A stretch of 64,000 bases of DNA from Amoebophrya sp. A120 (GCA_905178155.1 CAJINV010000011.1:2251331-2315330); one strand, 5' to 3'. Shown: positions 1 through 10,824, counted from the first letter of the stretch. Notes: a model not told the origin generated them from the letters alone. Translations and numbers: made by a program.

Positions 1-27
1 CATAGCATGGGGACGTGGGCTCAAAAC

Positions 28-126
28 GAAAAACTTCCTGCCGGCAGGAAGTTTTTTTGGCCGGCCTCCGGGAGCCGGGAAAACGGTGGCCCAGCCAAGA
101 AACTTCCTGCCGGCAGGAAGTTTTTC
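28..126. repeat. Pair of perfect palindromes
   Basis: The palindrome core CTTCCTGCCGGCAGGAAG, extended by A/T runs, occurs twice (about 28-57 and 99-126). The copies are separated by a GC-rich spacer that itself contains inverted GGCCGGC/CCGGG motifs. No coding potential is supported. It lies directly upstream of satellite A and resembles the hairpin units that follow, but with a different stem sequence. Confidence 0.8.
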
Positions 127-431
127 GGGTTGAGCCCTCTTTGGAATGCCATAGCGTGGGCATTCGGTCTCGAAGCGGAAGACTTTTCCGACTCTGTTTG
201 CCTGCAGCCACAGGCGCTCTGCCATAGTTTCCATAATTTAGGGAAACTATAGCAGAGGCATGGGCGGGGCGCCAATTTCCGGTGCTGTTCGCCTGCAGAA
301 AGAGGCTCTCTGCCATAGTTTCCATAATTTAGGGAAACTATGGCAGAGGCACTGGTAGAGCACCAATTCCCGATGCTATTTGCCATCTGAGTTGGGAGCT
401 CTGCCATAGTTTCCATAATTCAGGGAAATTA

Positions 432-640
432 TGGCAGGGAAGGAGAGCGCCTTGATTTTTGCCAGACAAGCGTTCCTAATTTCAAAATTTTATTTTTAAT
501 GAAGCGGGAAAACCGCGAAAGTTCAAAATTTTATTTTTATGAGCGAGGCTGCAGCCTCTTTGTCTGTTTCGCCTTTTTTGCGGAAGGGAGGTTTGGGGCC
601 AGACTGCTCGGGCACCGATTTCCGATGCTGTTGGCCTGCA
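432..640. repeat. Interspersed AT-rich module M, copy 1
   Basis: A non-palindromic segment inside satellite A containing TTCAAAATTTTATTTTTATG and a GAGCGAGGCTGCAGCC stretch. The same module recurs at 1222-1440, 3137-3300 and 13094-13257, so it travels with the satellites and marks larger-scale duplication of the array. No gene seen. Confidence 0.7.
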
Positions 641-1221
641 GCAAGGGGCGCTCTGCCATAGTTTCCATAATTTAGGGAAACTATGGCAGAGGCACTGGTA
701 GAGCGCCAATTTCGGGCGCTGTTTGCCTGCAGCAAGAGGCGCTCTGCCATAGTTTCCATAAATTATGGAAACTATGGCAGAGGCACTGGACCAGCACCAA
801 TTTCCGATGCTGTTGGCCTGCCGCAAGAGGCGCTCTGCCATAGTTTCCATAATTTAGGGAAACTATGGCAGCGGCACTGGACCAGCACCAATTTCCGATG
901 CTGTTGGCCTGCAGCAAGAGGCGCTCTGCCATAGTTTCCATAATTTAGGGAAACTATGGCAGAGGCACTGGACCAGCGCCAATTTCCGACTCTGTTTGCC
1001 TGCAGCCACAGGCGCTCTGCCATAGTTTCCATAATTTAGGGAAACTATGGCAGAGGCATGGGCGGGACGCCGATTTCCGGCGCTGTTCGCCTGCAGAAAG
1101 AGGCTCTCTGCCATAGTTTCCATAATTTAGGGAAACTATGGAAGAGGCACTGGTAGAGCACCAATTTCCGATGCTATTTGCCATCTGAGTTGGGAGCTCT
1201 GCCATAGTTTCCATAATTCAG

Positions 1222-1440
1222 GGAAATTATGGCAGGGAGGGAGAGCGCCTTGAATTTTGCCAGACAAGCGTTCCTAATAAATTTCAAAATTTTATTTTTA
1301 ATGAAGCGGGAAACGGAAAACCGCGAAAGTTCAAAATTTTATCTTTATGAGCGAGGCTGCAGCCTCTTTGTCTGTTTCGCCTTCTTTGCGGCAGGGAGGT
1401 TTGGGGCCAGACTGCTCGGGCACCGATTTCCGATGCTGTT
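1222..1440. repeat. Interspersed AT-rich module M, copy 2
   Basis: Near-identical to the module at 432-640, with small insertions (for example an added AATAAA near 1275). It shows that a block of about 790 bp of satellite A plus module was duplicated as a whole. Confidence 0.7.
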
Positions 1441-1951
1441 GGCCTGCCGCAAGAAGCGCTCTGCCATAGAAGTTTCTATAAATTATGGAAACTATGGCAG
1501 AGGCACTGGACCGGCACCAATTTCCGATGCTGTTGGCCTGCCGCAAGAGGCGCTCTGCCATAGTTTCCATGATTTAGGGAAACTATGGCAGAGGCACTGG
1601 ACCAGCGCCAATTTCCGATGCTGTTGGCCTGCAGCAAGAGGCACTCTGCCATAGTTTCCATAAATTATGGAAACTATGGCAGAGGCACTGGACCAGCGCC
1701 AATTTCCGATGCTGTTGGCCTGCCGCAAGAGGCGCTCTGCCATAGTTTCCATAATTTAGGGAAACTATGGCAGAGGCATGGGCGGGGCGCCAATTTCCGG
1801 TGCTATTCGCCTGCAGAAAGAGGCTCTCTGCCATAGTTTCCATAATTTAGGGAAACTATGGCAGAGACACTGGCGGGACCCCAATTTCCGGCGCTGTTCG
1901 CCTGCAGAAAGAGGCGCTCTGCCATAGTTTCCATAATTTAGGGAAACTATG

Positions 1952-3136
1952 GTGTTCAGAGATGACCTTGGCAATAATTCCCGGCCGACCGGCAATTCTT
2001 GCCAAGTCACCAGTTTGGGTGGCCAGTCCGCGCCGAGATTCTGGGTTTCAGAGGTGATCTTGGCAATAATTCCCGGCCGACCGGCAATTATTGCCAAGTC
2101 ACCAGTTTGGGTGGCCAATCCGCACTGTGATTCTGGGTTTCAGGGATGACCTTGGCAATAATTCCCGGCCGACCGGCAATTCTTGCCAAGTCACCAGTTT
2201 GGGTGGCCAGTCCGCGCCGAGATTCTGGGTTTCAGAGGTGATCTTGGCAATAATTCCCGGCCGACCGGCAATTATTGCCAAGTCACCAGTTTGGGTGGCC
2301 AATCCGCACTGTGATTCTGGGTTTCAGGCGTGACCTTGGCAATAATTCCCGGCCGACCGGCAATTCTTGCCAAGTCACCAGTTTGGGTGGCCAGTCCGCG
2401 CCGAGATTCTGTGCTTCAGAGATGACCTCGGCAATAATCCCCGGCTGACCGGCAATTATTGCCAAGGCACCAGTTTGGGACGCCAATCCGCACCGAGATT
2501 CTGGGTTTCAGAGATTACCTTGGCAATAGTTCCCGGCTGACCGGCAATTATTGCCAAGTCGCCAGTTTTGGTGACCAATCCGCACTGTGATTCTGGGTTT
2601 CCCAGGTGACTTTGGCAATAATTCCCGGCTGACCGGCAATTCTTGCCAAGTCACCAGTTTGGGTGGCCAATCCGCACGGAGATTCTGGGTCTCAGGGGTG
2701 ACTTTGGCAATAATTCCCGGCTGACCGGCAATTATTGCCAACGCACCAGTTTGTGTGGCCAATCCGCACTGTGATTCTGGGTCTCCGGGGTGACTCTGGC
2801 AATAATTCCCGGCTGACCGGCAATTCTTGCCAAGCCGCCAGTTTGGGGGGTCAATCCGCACCGTGATTCTGGGTTTCAGGGGTGACCTTGGCAATAATTC
2901 CCGGCTGGCCGGCAATTATTGCCAAGTCGCCAGTTTGGGTGGCCAGTCCGCACCGTGCTTCTGGGTTTCGGGGATGATCTTGGCAATAATTCCCGGCTGA
3001 CCGGCAATTCTTGCCAAGCCGCCAGTTTGAGTAGCCAGTCCGCACCGTGCTTCTGGGTTTCGGGGGTGACCTCGGCAGTAATTCCCGGCGGACCGGCAAT
3101 TATTGCCAAGTCACCACTTTGGGCTGTCAATCCGCA
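1952..3136. repeat. Satellite B: ~92-bp tandem array with a hairpin in each unit
   Basis: About 13 units with a period of about 92 bp. A higher-order dimer is visible: every second unit reads CAATTCTTGCC instead of CAATTATTGCC in the right arm. The hairpin arms are TTGGCAATAATTCCCGG and CCGGCAATTATTGCCAA, with one mismatch. Between hairpins the unit reads CACCAGTTTGGGTGGCCA followed by a TTCTGGGTTTC segment. It abuts satellite A directly at about 1951. Proteins predicted on either strand are repeat artefacts. Confidence 0.9.
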
Positions 3137-3300
3137 CCGAGATTTCAAAATTTCGTTTTTATTCCAACGAGAAAACCGCGAAACTTCAAAATTTTATTTT
3201 TATGAGCGAACTTGCAGACACATCTTCTTAGCGGCAGGGAAGTTTGGGGCCTGCCTGTACGGACATCTATTTCCGATGCTGTTCTTTGCATGCAGCAAGA
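3137..3300. repeat. Interspersed AT-rich module M, copy 3
   Basis: Diverged copy of the module at 432-640 (shared TTCAAAATTTTATTTTTATG and GGGAAGTTTGGGGCC-like sequence). It forms the transition from satellite B to the unique DNA upstream of the DUF285-type gene. Confidence 0.6.
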
Positions 3301-3970
3301 GGTACCGGAAGGATGGAGTCGTGGAGCCAGAAAAAGCTGGCCCGCTGTTGGAACATGAGTGTGGTATCGAAATCGATGCGCAGTGCCGGATGGGCACTGC
3401 TGAGCTTTGTACGGGATGTACGGAGCCGCGCCCCCGGCCGAGTGTTTTTTCCGCTCCTGTTGAATGGGAGATGCACTCTCGCGGGGTCTCCAGCTCTGTC
3501 GTGGTCGCGTCTCGCTTTAACTCTACTTGACCTTCTCGCACACGAGAGTGTATTCGAGAGAAAGCGCGCGATCGGTGTTATAATGAGTAGAGATGGGTAG
3601 TTAGGTATATTTTGTTATATTCCCGCTTCGATCGCTATCGTTTTGTTGCTGGTCTTTTTTCAATTCGTTGAACGAACACGAAGCAAACCATAGGTGTTGG
3701 TTTTGTCGTAGTGCAGTCGCATTGTCGTTTTCTAGCGTGTGTTTTTTTGTTGCTCCTCTATGTCTACTTTTTCCTCGCATTTCTTGTGTCGATTTGAAAT
3801 CGAGCGGAGGTAGCAGTCAGTACCATTCCTAGCTCGAGCTAACGTACAACAGGACGCTTCCCCGTGTGCAATGGTTTACATCAAGAATAGAGAAGAAGGC
3901 GCCTAGGAATCGATCCAACGCAGTTTTAAGTTTGAAGGCATCGTATCTATAAATATCAAGAAAGCAAAAC
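3301..3970. other. Upstream region of the DUF285-type gene
   Basis: About 670 bp without a supported gene; the short ORFs on both strands show no recognisable domain. It is T-rich near 3640-3780. This region presumably contains the promoter and 5' leader of the gene starting at 3971, but I recognise no core element. It is duplicated unchanged at 13258-13927. Confidence 0.5.
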
Positions 3971-6544
3971 ATGTCAAGTGCAGGGAAGGGCGGTTGCAGT
4001 TCCAGCGTGGCTGCAGCCGCGGCTGGCGACGACAACGGGAACGTGGCACCTGGTGAACGACCAGAAAACCGCAGTACAACATCTCTCCCGGTCACCATCC
4101 GAAACCTGGCCAACCACGCGGACGGCGACCTCGATGTTGTTGCACTCATCGAAAATTGCAACACTGACGGCGCATTTATTACAGCGAAGGAGCTGAAGCG
4201 GGCCATCGCGGCTGGGATGAATGCGGCCGACAAAACGAAGAAGCAGTGCTGTGCTTCGACCCGTCCACCAGTGCACTGGGAGCACATCCGGCTTGCGCAA
4301 AAAGTGGAAGACAATAACAGCGCGGACCCGCAGACCGATGCCACCTCCGGAGGTGAAGACATTGTAGTTGGAAATGAGGACGAGAATGAAAACAGCCCGT
4401 GTCGGTCTCCGTCAGCTAGTCGCGGTCTCAACTTAGAACCCGTAACGGATGACGAGAAAACGTTTGAGCGCAGTCGCGAATTTCTTGAAGCCGACATCCT
4501 GTACTGCTACATCGATTTTAAGCCGTTTGAAGACCGCGGTGCGCTGAATCACGCGGTCAACCTGCTCTTGGAGGCGCGGATGGAAATAGATACGTACGAT
4601 ACGTTGTTTCCAATGACTATCGCCGAAAGGCGCCGGTATGAAGCCGCGCGAATGCCGGTTCCAGCACTAGCGGAGATCAACACCGCGTCGGGGGCTATCA
4701 TGGAACAGTGTAAGACCATCGCCGATGTGGAGGAGATTTACGGGCCGGCGCGAGTATGGGATGTGTCCCAACTCGAAAGCTTGGCGCTTTTGTTTTGCCT
4801 TCATGGCACAAACAGATTCAACTTAGACATCTCGGGATGGAACGTCGCAGGAGTCAAGGACTTCTACGGCATGTTTTCCGGGTGCGAACAGTTTAACCAG
4901 CCCATTGGCGCCTGGAATATGGGATGCGCCGAAATAACCTGCAGCATGTTTCGTGACTGCTGCAAGTTCAACCAGGAGCTCAACGGCTGGGACCTCCGCA
5001 ATGTAGACGACTTTGCCGACATGTTTTGCATGTGCACGGACTTCGCGATTTCAAACCTGGTTGCCTGGGACACGACTGCCGTCCAAGATACATCGGGGAT
5101 GTTCGCCGCAAGGTCATCGAAAAATAGCTCCATCGTGGGCGACGTGCGTGAGATTTTGGAGTCGCGCGCCCGGCCGCGACAGCGCCAGGAGCCAGACGGT
5201 ACTTCTAGCAGAAGTCTTGTTTATTACAAACCCTGGGAGCTCCCGCAGCTGCGTGTGGCAGCCGGAATGTTCGGGACTGCATTAGTAGATGAGTCTCCTG
5301 CCGGCCGTATGGATGCGGCGACGCTGCGAGCCATGTTCGGCGACGAGCATTGGAAGGCAGTGGTGGGGACCACCCGGGAGAGCCTGTCCGCCTGCAGTGC
5401 CTTCGACGCGGAAAATTACCTAGCAAGCGCGAACGGTCACCGTGCCTCGCACAACCTGTTCGTCCTTCCGAACGAGGGAGCAGAGGTGCTTTTCGATCCT
5501 TCGGTGGGTCGGTTTCGCGGGGGGCTTGCCTTCACCGTGAGCATTCGGACGCACACGAAGATTCCGCTGACGAACTTCTGGAAGAAGTACTTACCCAAGA
5601 CGGTTCTTGACAACGGATTGGTTCCCCTGCAAATTATGCCCGAGCGCGATCTCTACCACCCGATCCAGTATTCGTCTCCGCCGAATCCGAAGCGAAACAA
5701 GGGCGAACACGTCGATCCGCTATCAGCTGCAACCAAGTTTGTCGACCTGCATTCGAGGGAACCACGGATTCGTGCTCTCATGCGAGCATGGAGAAATCGT
5801 AGAAAGCAAGAGGTAATTCCAGCAGAAGATGATTTTTAGTATTTTTCTTTGCATGTTGGTGCGCGTATCCGCATCATGATCCTGTTTTTGATATGCGTCG
5901 CTGATCTGTTTATAAAATTCTTGTCTTCACATTCATGGACACTTCAGGAGGAGTTGGCGCGTCAGAAGCTGAACGGGCGGCTTTCACAACGCATGAGCCT
6001 CCGGGAGTTTTTTCTGAATCAACTTCATGTTTCCGAGGAATGGTTTGACCTTGTCACGGAGCGGTTATTCCTGGTCGCGTCAGAACTTTCCGAGGTCCTG
6101 GATCTGGAGAAGGTCATGAAGCTACTGGCGGCCGATGACTTTCCCGCGGTTTGCTTGCGAATTTTTCCTGCATTTTGCCGGATCGTCAAGCTGCACCGGG
6201 AAGCACCACCGGATTACCACGAAGTGCGGTACCATGCGGTCATGCTGGAAGACGCGGTGTGCTCAATCATCACCGCTGCGAGATTGTTTCCGGAGATCCA
6301 AAGACTCTTGCCGGGCTCCCTCGACGACAACAAGCTCAGTGCATGGCTGGAACAGGAAGAAGTGGTGGTGAAGTGGCTCCAAAGTAGTAGTGGTCGGAGA
6401 CTGCCCGCTTTTCCGATGCCCGAGTACGTCAGGGATACGGCAGACGAAAATCCGCCGGGGCACAAGTACGAAATTGTAAAAGAAGACTTTCGACGACATG
6501 CAATTCTGGAAGATGCTCGTGGAACCCCGTTTGTCGCGGAATAA
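3971..6544 (+). CDS. BspA/DUF285-type repeat protein, two exons (copy 1)
   Basis: Exon 1 is 3971-5812 and exon 2 is 5948-6544. The 135-nt intron has a GT donor after CAAGAG and a CTTCAG acceptor, and both exons are in phase 0, giving 812 aa. The second ORF has no usable ATG of its own, which supports splicing. Residues of about 281-380 hold four BspA-like (DUF285) repeats, recognisable by the recurring pattern FNxxIxxWxxxxV...MFxxCxxFN. This family occurs in bacteria and several protists, often in surface or adhesion proteins. No signal peptide is visible: the N-terminus is Ser/Gly/Ala-rich and residues 20-150 look disordered. The exon-2 part is helical and acidic and I do not recognise it. 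Function is unknown; a protein-binding role is an inference. An apparently identical second copy lies at 13928-16501. Confidence 0.75.
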
Positions 6545-7411
6545 TCGGACGTGGTCAATGCGATGGAGCAGGCAGCTAGGTTTTGGATTTTGGAAGAATG
6601 GAAAACGCTTTTGGTAGTCGTAGAGTGTTTATTGCTGTAATTTTTTGGCAAAATGAAAATGTTGAACTGGTATTGGAATACTTATAATATGTTGCTGTAG
6701 TCCTAGTCGTGGTGAACACACGATGACAGTGAAGACGATTCAGTAAGGTATCTCCTGCTTGTACGATGAGGTAGGGCCGACGCACCTGTCAGAAGGAAAA
6801 GCGTCGACACACGGAACTACCTCCTGATCAAGATTTCGTCAGTGATTGTTTCGTTTCCGCAGTATGAAATGAAAAAGTGGAAGATTTTGATTTGTCCAAA
6901 CGCGAAGATTTCGCGCTGGCAGCCGGTTCCGCTTCGAAATTCGCCTTAGGCTCAGTGAAGAAAGATGCCACTTCTTCTTTTTGGTGCCTGGGACTTTTTT
7001 TCCACTCCTGCAGGGAGGCTCTTGTAACTTGTAGTTGTAACGAATACGCGAAGTAGGCTCTCACCCCTACGTCGATTTGAAAGCGTGGTCGGTCGGTCCA
7101 AGTTGTCGGAGAAATCTGAGATGCTGATGAAGAAAGGCAGACGAGGGTGAACGAGTCACCGCATTCTGCGTCTCGGGAATCACACCACAGGTCTAGATCA
7201 TTGGCGTGGCGTACGTACTGGCCCTGTATCAGAATTCCAATCCAATCCGCCTGATTGTTTGAATTTCCAGATCGACATCGGATTTCTGTGTACTTTTTTC
7301 CTCGGAGGTTCTGGAACAATATGGCTTATAAAGGTCGGCTTCACGTTCACACCACTTCGAGAGACCGCTGCTAGATGATCTGGGTGTTTTCCAATTCTGC
7401 ACGACGACGTC
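6545..7411. other. Intergenic DNA without recognised gene
   Basis: No supported gene. The first 416 bp belong to the duplicated block and the next 155 bp are diverged but homologous to 16918-17067. An antisense ORF (6828-7319) starts at a non-ATG codon and has no recognisable domain. Confidence 0.5.
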
Positions 7412-7470
7412 GCATTGGCTCACCAAAACGTCTATCGGTGACATCATGATGTAAATGTAAATGCCAAATA
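7412..7470. repeat. Dispersed 59-bp motif, copy 1 (full length)
   Basis: Full-length copy starting GCATTGGCTCACCAAAACG, continuing TCTATCGGTGACATCATGAT and ending AAATGTAAATGCCAAATA. Full copies are also at 18043 and 19204; shorter copies lacking the first ~20 bp are at 8434, 20367 and 21421, with a fragment at 20331. It sits just upstream of the gene at 7493 and opens a cassette closed by the copy at 8434. Confidence 0.85.
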
Positions 7471-7492
7471 ACGATCACAGCTTTTCTCGAGG

Positions 7493-8168
7493 ATGCGGCA
7501 CAGCTTCATCCGGCACGTGCGGGTGCAGAAAAATGGGTGGATCGAGATAAATTTTAAGAGCAACATGGAGCTGATGGAGCTCAACAGCATCGTGCAGGCG
7601 GAGGAGAGGAACGTCACGCGGATGTTCCTCACCGACCTGCAGGTCAAGGAGTACATCGTCAGAAAAATTTCAGAAGAAGATGGCGACAAGTACGAAGAGG
7701 CTCGAAGACGCTGCAAAAGACCACCCGGACGACGAGTACGAGGGCGGTAGCAGCGGCGAGGAGGGCGGCGAGATGTCGGACAAGGAGCCGATGCCGGCCT
7801 CGTCGACGGTTAATACGGGTGCGGGAGCAGGTACAGGCGCAGCTGCGAGCTCGGGTAGCTCGGCTGCCCTCCCCCCGAACCAAAAGCAGCAGCATGTGCA
7901 GCAGCAACAGAACGTGGACCCGGCGCGCGCGGCGAGCCAGTCCAAGAACAAAACCGCAAGCACGGTGCTGAAGCTCAAAAAGAAGAATTCGGGCAAAAAC
8001 CAGAACAAACTGAAGGACAAGAAGGAGACCGGCGCCGCCGGAGGCGATTCCGGGGTGGCAAAACCGGAAAAGCAGAAACGGGTGGTGACAGGTTTCTTCA
8101 ACAGGAGCGGCAGATCGACGACGGGTGGAGGACGAGGGCGATCCACCGTCTTCGGGGAAGACGCTTAG
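7493..8168 (+). CDS. Orphan low-complexity protein with a frame change
   Basis: ATG at 7493 opens a frame encoding a basic, non-repetitive N-terminus (about 50-60 aa). From about 7674 the coding-like frame shifts by one, continuing as an acidic then Gly/Ser/Ala-, Gln- and Lys-rich tail that ends at 8168. The two frames could be joined by a 31-nt GT-AG intron (7643-7673), very short but in phase, giving about 214 aa. A sequencing frameshift or a decayed gene would look the same. No domain recognised. The gene is bracketed by copies of the dispersed motif (7412 and 8434), like the LINE remnant and the rotatin fragment further on, so it may itself be captured cargo. Confidence 0.4.
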
Positions 8169-8433
8169 CGCGAACTGCGGAAAACAAGTAGGTGCTGGGG
8201 ACCAACAAGCCTACCATGGAGTGAACCAACAAAACAATCAAAAACCGGAATTAATTAAATCGACGAAGCACGACCTGCATACATGCAACAGAGTTCCAGA
8301 AAGCCCTAAAGATATATTTGCAATGACGAAAGAACAACCTGCAACAAGATGGAGATATTAGTTTTTTGGTGCAAGAAGAGCTGTAACATTTAGATCGACC
8401 ACAAGAACGCACTACCCCCGGAGGGCTACGCTA
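8169..8433. other. 3' flank of the orphan gene
   Basis: A-rich stretch with no supported gene between the stop of the orphan ORF and the next motif copy. Confidence 0.4.
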
Positions 8434-8475
8434 CGTCTATCGGTGACATCATGATGTAAATGTAAATGCCAAATA
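8434..8475. repeat. Dispersed motif, copy 2 (short form), left edge of unit D1
   Basis: Short form beginning CGTCTATCGGTGACATCATG. It closes the 7412 cassette and is also the exact left edge of unit D1: homology with D2 (21421) starts here, while the sequences to the left are unrelated. Confidence 0.85.
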
Positions 8476-8924
8476 ACGATCGACCTCAACCACTCTTTCT
8501 CTGCCAGAAAAATGAAGATACAAGCTAAGGCTCGATCCGTCTTGAAATTCCTCTTCAACTGAGTCGACGTCTGGCATGTACTAAATTGATATTGCTGTGG
8601 TCCCCGTGCACGAAGGCAAGGCGTTTTCAGCACGAGGCCCGTATTGTCCTCTGAAGCTCGACTGTAGCTGGAATTGCTGTAGTCAAGTCGATCCGTACCA
8701 TTTCTGCTCCTTCATATCACGAATTTGTTGACATGTAGTACATTCCTCAACACCTCCTTGGCAGCGATTTTGGTTTCATCTAGAGTTTTGATATATCATT
8801 GTATTGCAGAACTGAACTAAGCGCCGAATTCAACGCACGCCACTGCCTCAACAGTAAACTAACAAACTGGACACCGACGCCGACCGCCAGGTGGTGCTAC
8901 AACGAACTAGACGTTATTCCAAAA

Positions 8925-9683
8925 ATGTTTCAGCAACTGAAAATCAAAATGTTATTCCTTCCCGCGTTGCTCCTTGCCGGCGTGGGTTCCGCGCTTCTTG
9001 CACCCACCCGCAAGCGGCGCGGTCGTAGTGGTATTGGCTCGGCGGGTAAGGCGGAGAAGAAACGGAAGGAGAATTATATGGACGAGAAGAAGGCTGCTTT
9101 GCCAGAAGAGAATTTTGGCCGTGTGACTGGATTCGAAACCCCAGAGGCTGCTGTAGAAGAGTTTGTTCGCCGGAATCCGGAGGCAAAGGGCAAAGTGGCG
9201 GCTTTCCGGCTCCCGGACGAATTACTAAAACAGCTGCAAGAAGTGGAAGCTGAGTACGCGGAGCGCGCACGGAGAGGTGGAAGCACGCGACGGAAGCCGC
9301 GGAGGGACGTGCAGATGTTATCGGACGGCGCAGCGGAGTTCTGGGAGCGCTTGGCAGAAGTGAAAGCCTGGCTTTTCGAGAAAATGGAAGAGGAGTCTTG
9401 TCTTATTGGCGGCGATTCATCTTCGGAAATGGAGCGTGTTGACGAAAGAATGAGTGCAAAAGATGACCTCCTCCGCGCTCAATTCTTGGACTCGCAAGTC
9501 CGTGGGACGCCGAGCACGCTTCACGAAGTGATAGGGGGCGTTGCAGATGGTCGAGTGGTTGCTGGGTTTTTACACCAGTTTCGTGAGTACGCAAATTCAA
9601 CGCCCGGCACTGGTGATTGGGTTGGTCCCAGCCCCCAATATGCTGTCAATTTCGAAACGAATGCCAATATCCAAAGCTACTGA
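8925..9683 (+). CDS. Secreted/ER-targeted protein of unknown function (unit D1)
   Basis: 252 aa from the ATG at 8925. The open frame extends upstream to 8799, but the start at 8925 is preferred because it gives a clear signal peptide (a short basic start, then a hydrophobic core LFLPALLLAG ending around Ala-Leu-Leu) and matches the paralog at 21934. The mature part begins with a basic Arg/Gly/Lys stretch, then a charged helical region with a shared TGFExPEAAVEEFVxRNPEAKGKVAAFRLP-type segment. No known domain recognised. It ends at a TGA where the D2 paralog has CGA and reads 14 residues further, so either this copy is truncated or the ancestral stop was lost in D2. It may be the 5' part of one gene with the dioxygenase-like exon 310 bp downstream. 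Confidence 0.6.
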   Translation: MFQQLKIKMLFLPALLLAGVGSALLAPTRKRRGRSGIGSAGKAEKKRKENYMDEKKAALPEENFGRVTGFETPEAAVEEFVRRNPEAKGKVAAFRLPDELLKQLQEVEAEYAERARRGGSTRRKPRRDVQMLSDGAAEFWERLAEVKAWLFEKMEEESCLIGGDSSSEMERVDERMSAKDDLLRAQFLDSQVRGTPSTLHEVIGGVADGRVVAGFLHQFREYANSTPGTGDWVGPSPQYAVNFETNANIQSY

Positions 9684-9994
9684 TTTTGGGTCATCAAGCC
9701 ACAAGATTCTAAATTACTTGTAGTAAGCTACAAGTAAAGTAGTTCTCGTAGTAAATAGAAGTTCTTGTAGTAAAAGTAAACTACAACTGTCCTGCTACAA
9801 CCCGTGTTGTAATTCAGTAATGAGGCCCTTGGGGGGAGTCCACAAGACCCAGGGCCGATTTTTCTGAGTGCAGATCATGCTGTCAAATGCCGCAGACAAG
9901 TACATGATTGCCCTTGCCCGCACTAGGTACGGGCATTCGCGTGAAAATGCTGCATTAAAGTGAATTATATCGCAGTAGCTACAAGACTCAAAAT

Positions 9995-10672
9995 TTGTCT
10001 AGGATACGTCATTCTTTCAATGCGCCACAGGCGTGGCACCAAGACGGTATGCAGCCCTTTGGCTCGAAGTACCTGGTTCTTATCACGGTAAACACACCGG
10101 CCGGTCTGGACACGCAAAAAACCGGCACCTGGATTGGCACTAACGACTTACTTTGCGGTTCAGAACCCTGGATCTCGTTTCCGGAAAATGGCGAGCAAAC
10201 TGGAGCCGCGGCGGCACAAGAAGTGGTGGCACCGTCGGGGACGATGAACAAGTGCCAGGACAAAAAAAGGATCTTTGGCTCCGCGGCTCGCCCGCCTCTG
10301 TTAGCGGGCGATCCTGAGCTAGATCAAAAAGCTCATTACCAGCTTTTACGCCCTTACGAAGATGCCAAGCCGCTCTCTGACACTTCTGAGGGTGGCATGA
10401 GGGACACCGACACACGACAAGGACCAGCAGTGGCGGAGAACGTTCTTCCGGTTGATGATGTGAAGCAGAAACTAGTCAAGGCGCCTTCCTGCGACTCTCG
10501 CATGGTTCTGGTTCCGGGCCCCCCGGGCACCGTGCTGGTCATCAAAAATGACGCTCTCGTACATGCGGGGCCGCAGATGATTCTGTCCGGAAAGGAAGAA
10601 TGGACGTATGAGGAGGTTCGCGAGAAGTGTTGGGACCGACAACGCCGCACGTTGTTGCGCCTCAATATCTGA
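9995..10672 (+). CDS. Phytanoyl-CoA dioxygenase-like exon (unit D1), start lost or spliced
   Basis: An open frame of about 225 codons ending at 10672. It has the sequence marks of a 2-oxoglutarate/Fe(II) oxygenase of the PhyH type: an early WHQDG (the HxD iron ligands), a YLVLITVNTP beta strand, and near the end a GTVLVI...HAGPQ segment (the distal iron-binding His) followed by basic residues RRTLLRL. Such enzymes hydroxylate lipids or other small substrates, but the substrate cannot be read here. The N-terminal ~100 residues usual for the family are missing. The D2 paralog has ATG at 22915, whereas this copy has AAG at the matching position (9983), so this copy either has lost its start or is a downstream exon. 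A conserved acceptor-like CAG precedes the WHQDG segment in both copies. Confidence 0.5.
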   Translation: MSRIRHSFNAPQAWHQDGMQPFGSKYLVLITVNTPAGLDTQKTGTWIGTNDLLCGSEPWISFPENGEQTGAAAAQEVVAPSGTMNKCQDKKRIFGSAARPPLLAGDPELDQKAHYQLLRPYEDAKPLSDTSEGGMRDTDTRQGPAVAENVLPVDDVKQKLVKAPSCDSRMVLVPGPPGTVLVIKNDALVHAGPQMILSGKEEWTYEEVREKCWDRQRRTLLRLNI

Positions 10673-10824
10673 AGCAACAGTAGTTCGACTTGAAGCACTT
10701 GAGAAAAATCAGTATTCATCGTATTAATTGTGTATCTGGAGCAGGATAGAGGCTCCACCTCCACCTCAAGACGCAGGCTAGATAGTGGAGGCTACTTAGT
10801 AGCTATCCCATACAGGCAGGGTCT

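Larger units (their letters stand above)
210..1951. repeat. Satellite A: ~91-bp tandem array with a hairpin in each unit
   Basis: Units recur every 91 bp; the inner units between 770 and 1210 are spaced exactly 91 apart. Each holds an inverted repeat with arms CTGCCATAGTTTCC and GGAAACTATGGCAG around a short AT centre. Two centre types alternate: ATAATTTAG, which is imperfect, and ATAAATTAT, which makes the whole stem a perfect palindrome (about 745-780, 1478-1500 and 1652-1682). A spacer of about 45 bp containing CCAATTTCCGATGCTGTTGG separates the hairpins. The array is interrupted twice by an AT-rich module (432-640, 1222-1440). Long ORFs on both strands are by-products of the 91-bp period. 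Confidence 0.9.
2979..6960. repeat. Segmental duplication, left copy (block offset 9957)
   Basis: The block reappears at 12936-16917 with a constant offset of 9957. Every translated frame on both strands that I compared is identical, and sampled non-coding stretches match, so identity is at or near 100 percent. On the left, identity ends inside satellite B at two substitutions (2974 and 2978 against 12931 and 12935). On the right it ends at a 4-base indel after GTGAAG (6960/16917), after which the flanks stay recognisably related but diverged to about 7115/17067. Confidence 0.9.

Noticed and set aside
21-1951. Long overlapping ORFs on the minus strand beginning METMAE... and on the plus strand in satellite A
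   Set aside because: The 91-bp period keeps frames open for about 86 codons and then repeats with a shift. The proteins are the repeat read in several frames, with the same words in every copy.
1765-3099. ORFs reading MATQTGDLAIIAGRPG... and similar in satellite B
   Set aside because: Product of the tandem repeat; the same peptide occurs in every unit and on both strands. No start context or domain.
3829-4497. 222-aa antisense ORF opposite the DUF285-type gene (and its copy at 13786-14454)
   Set aside because: It mirrors a well-supported sense gene, with Ser/Phe-rich composition typical of reverse-complement reading.
7412-7440. Dispersed motif as a relict dinoflagellate spliced leader
   Set aside because: Only an 8-base word (TTGGCTCA) agrees with the conserved leader, and the motif brackets cassettes on both sides instead of marking 5' ends.
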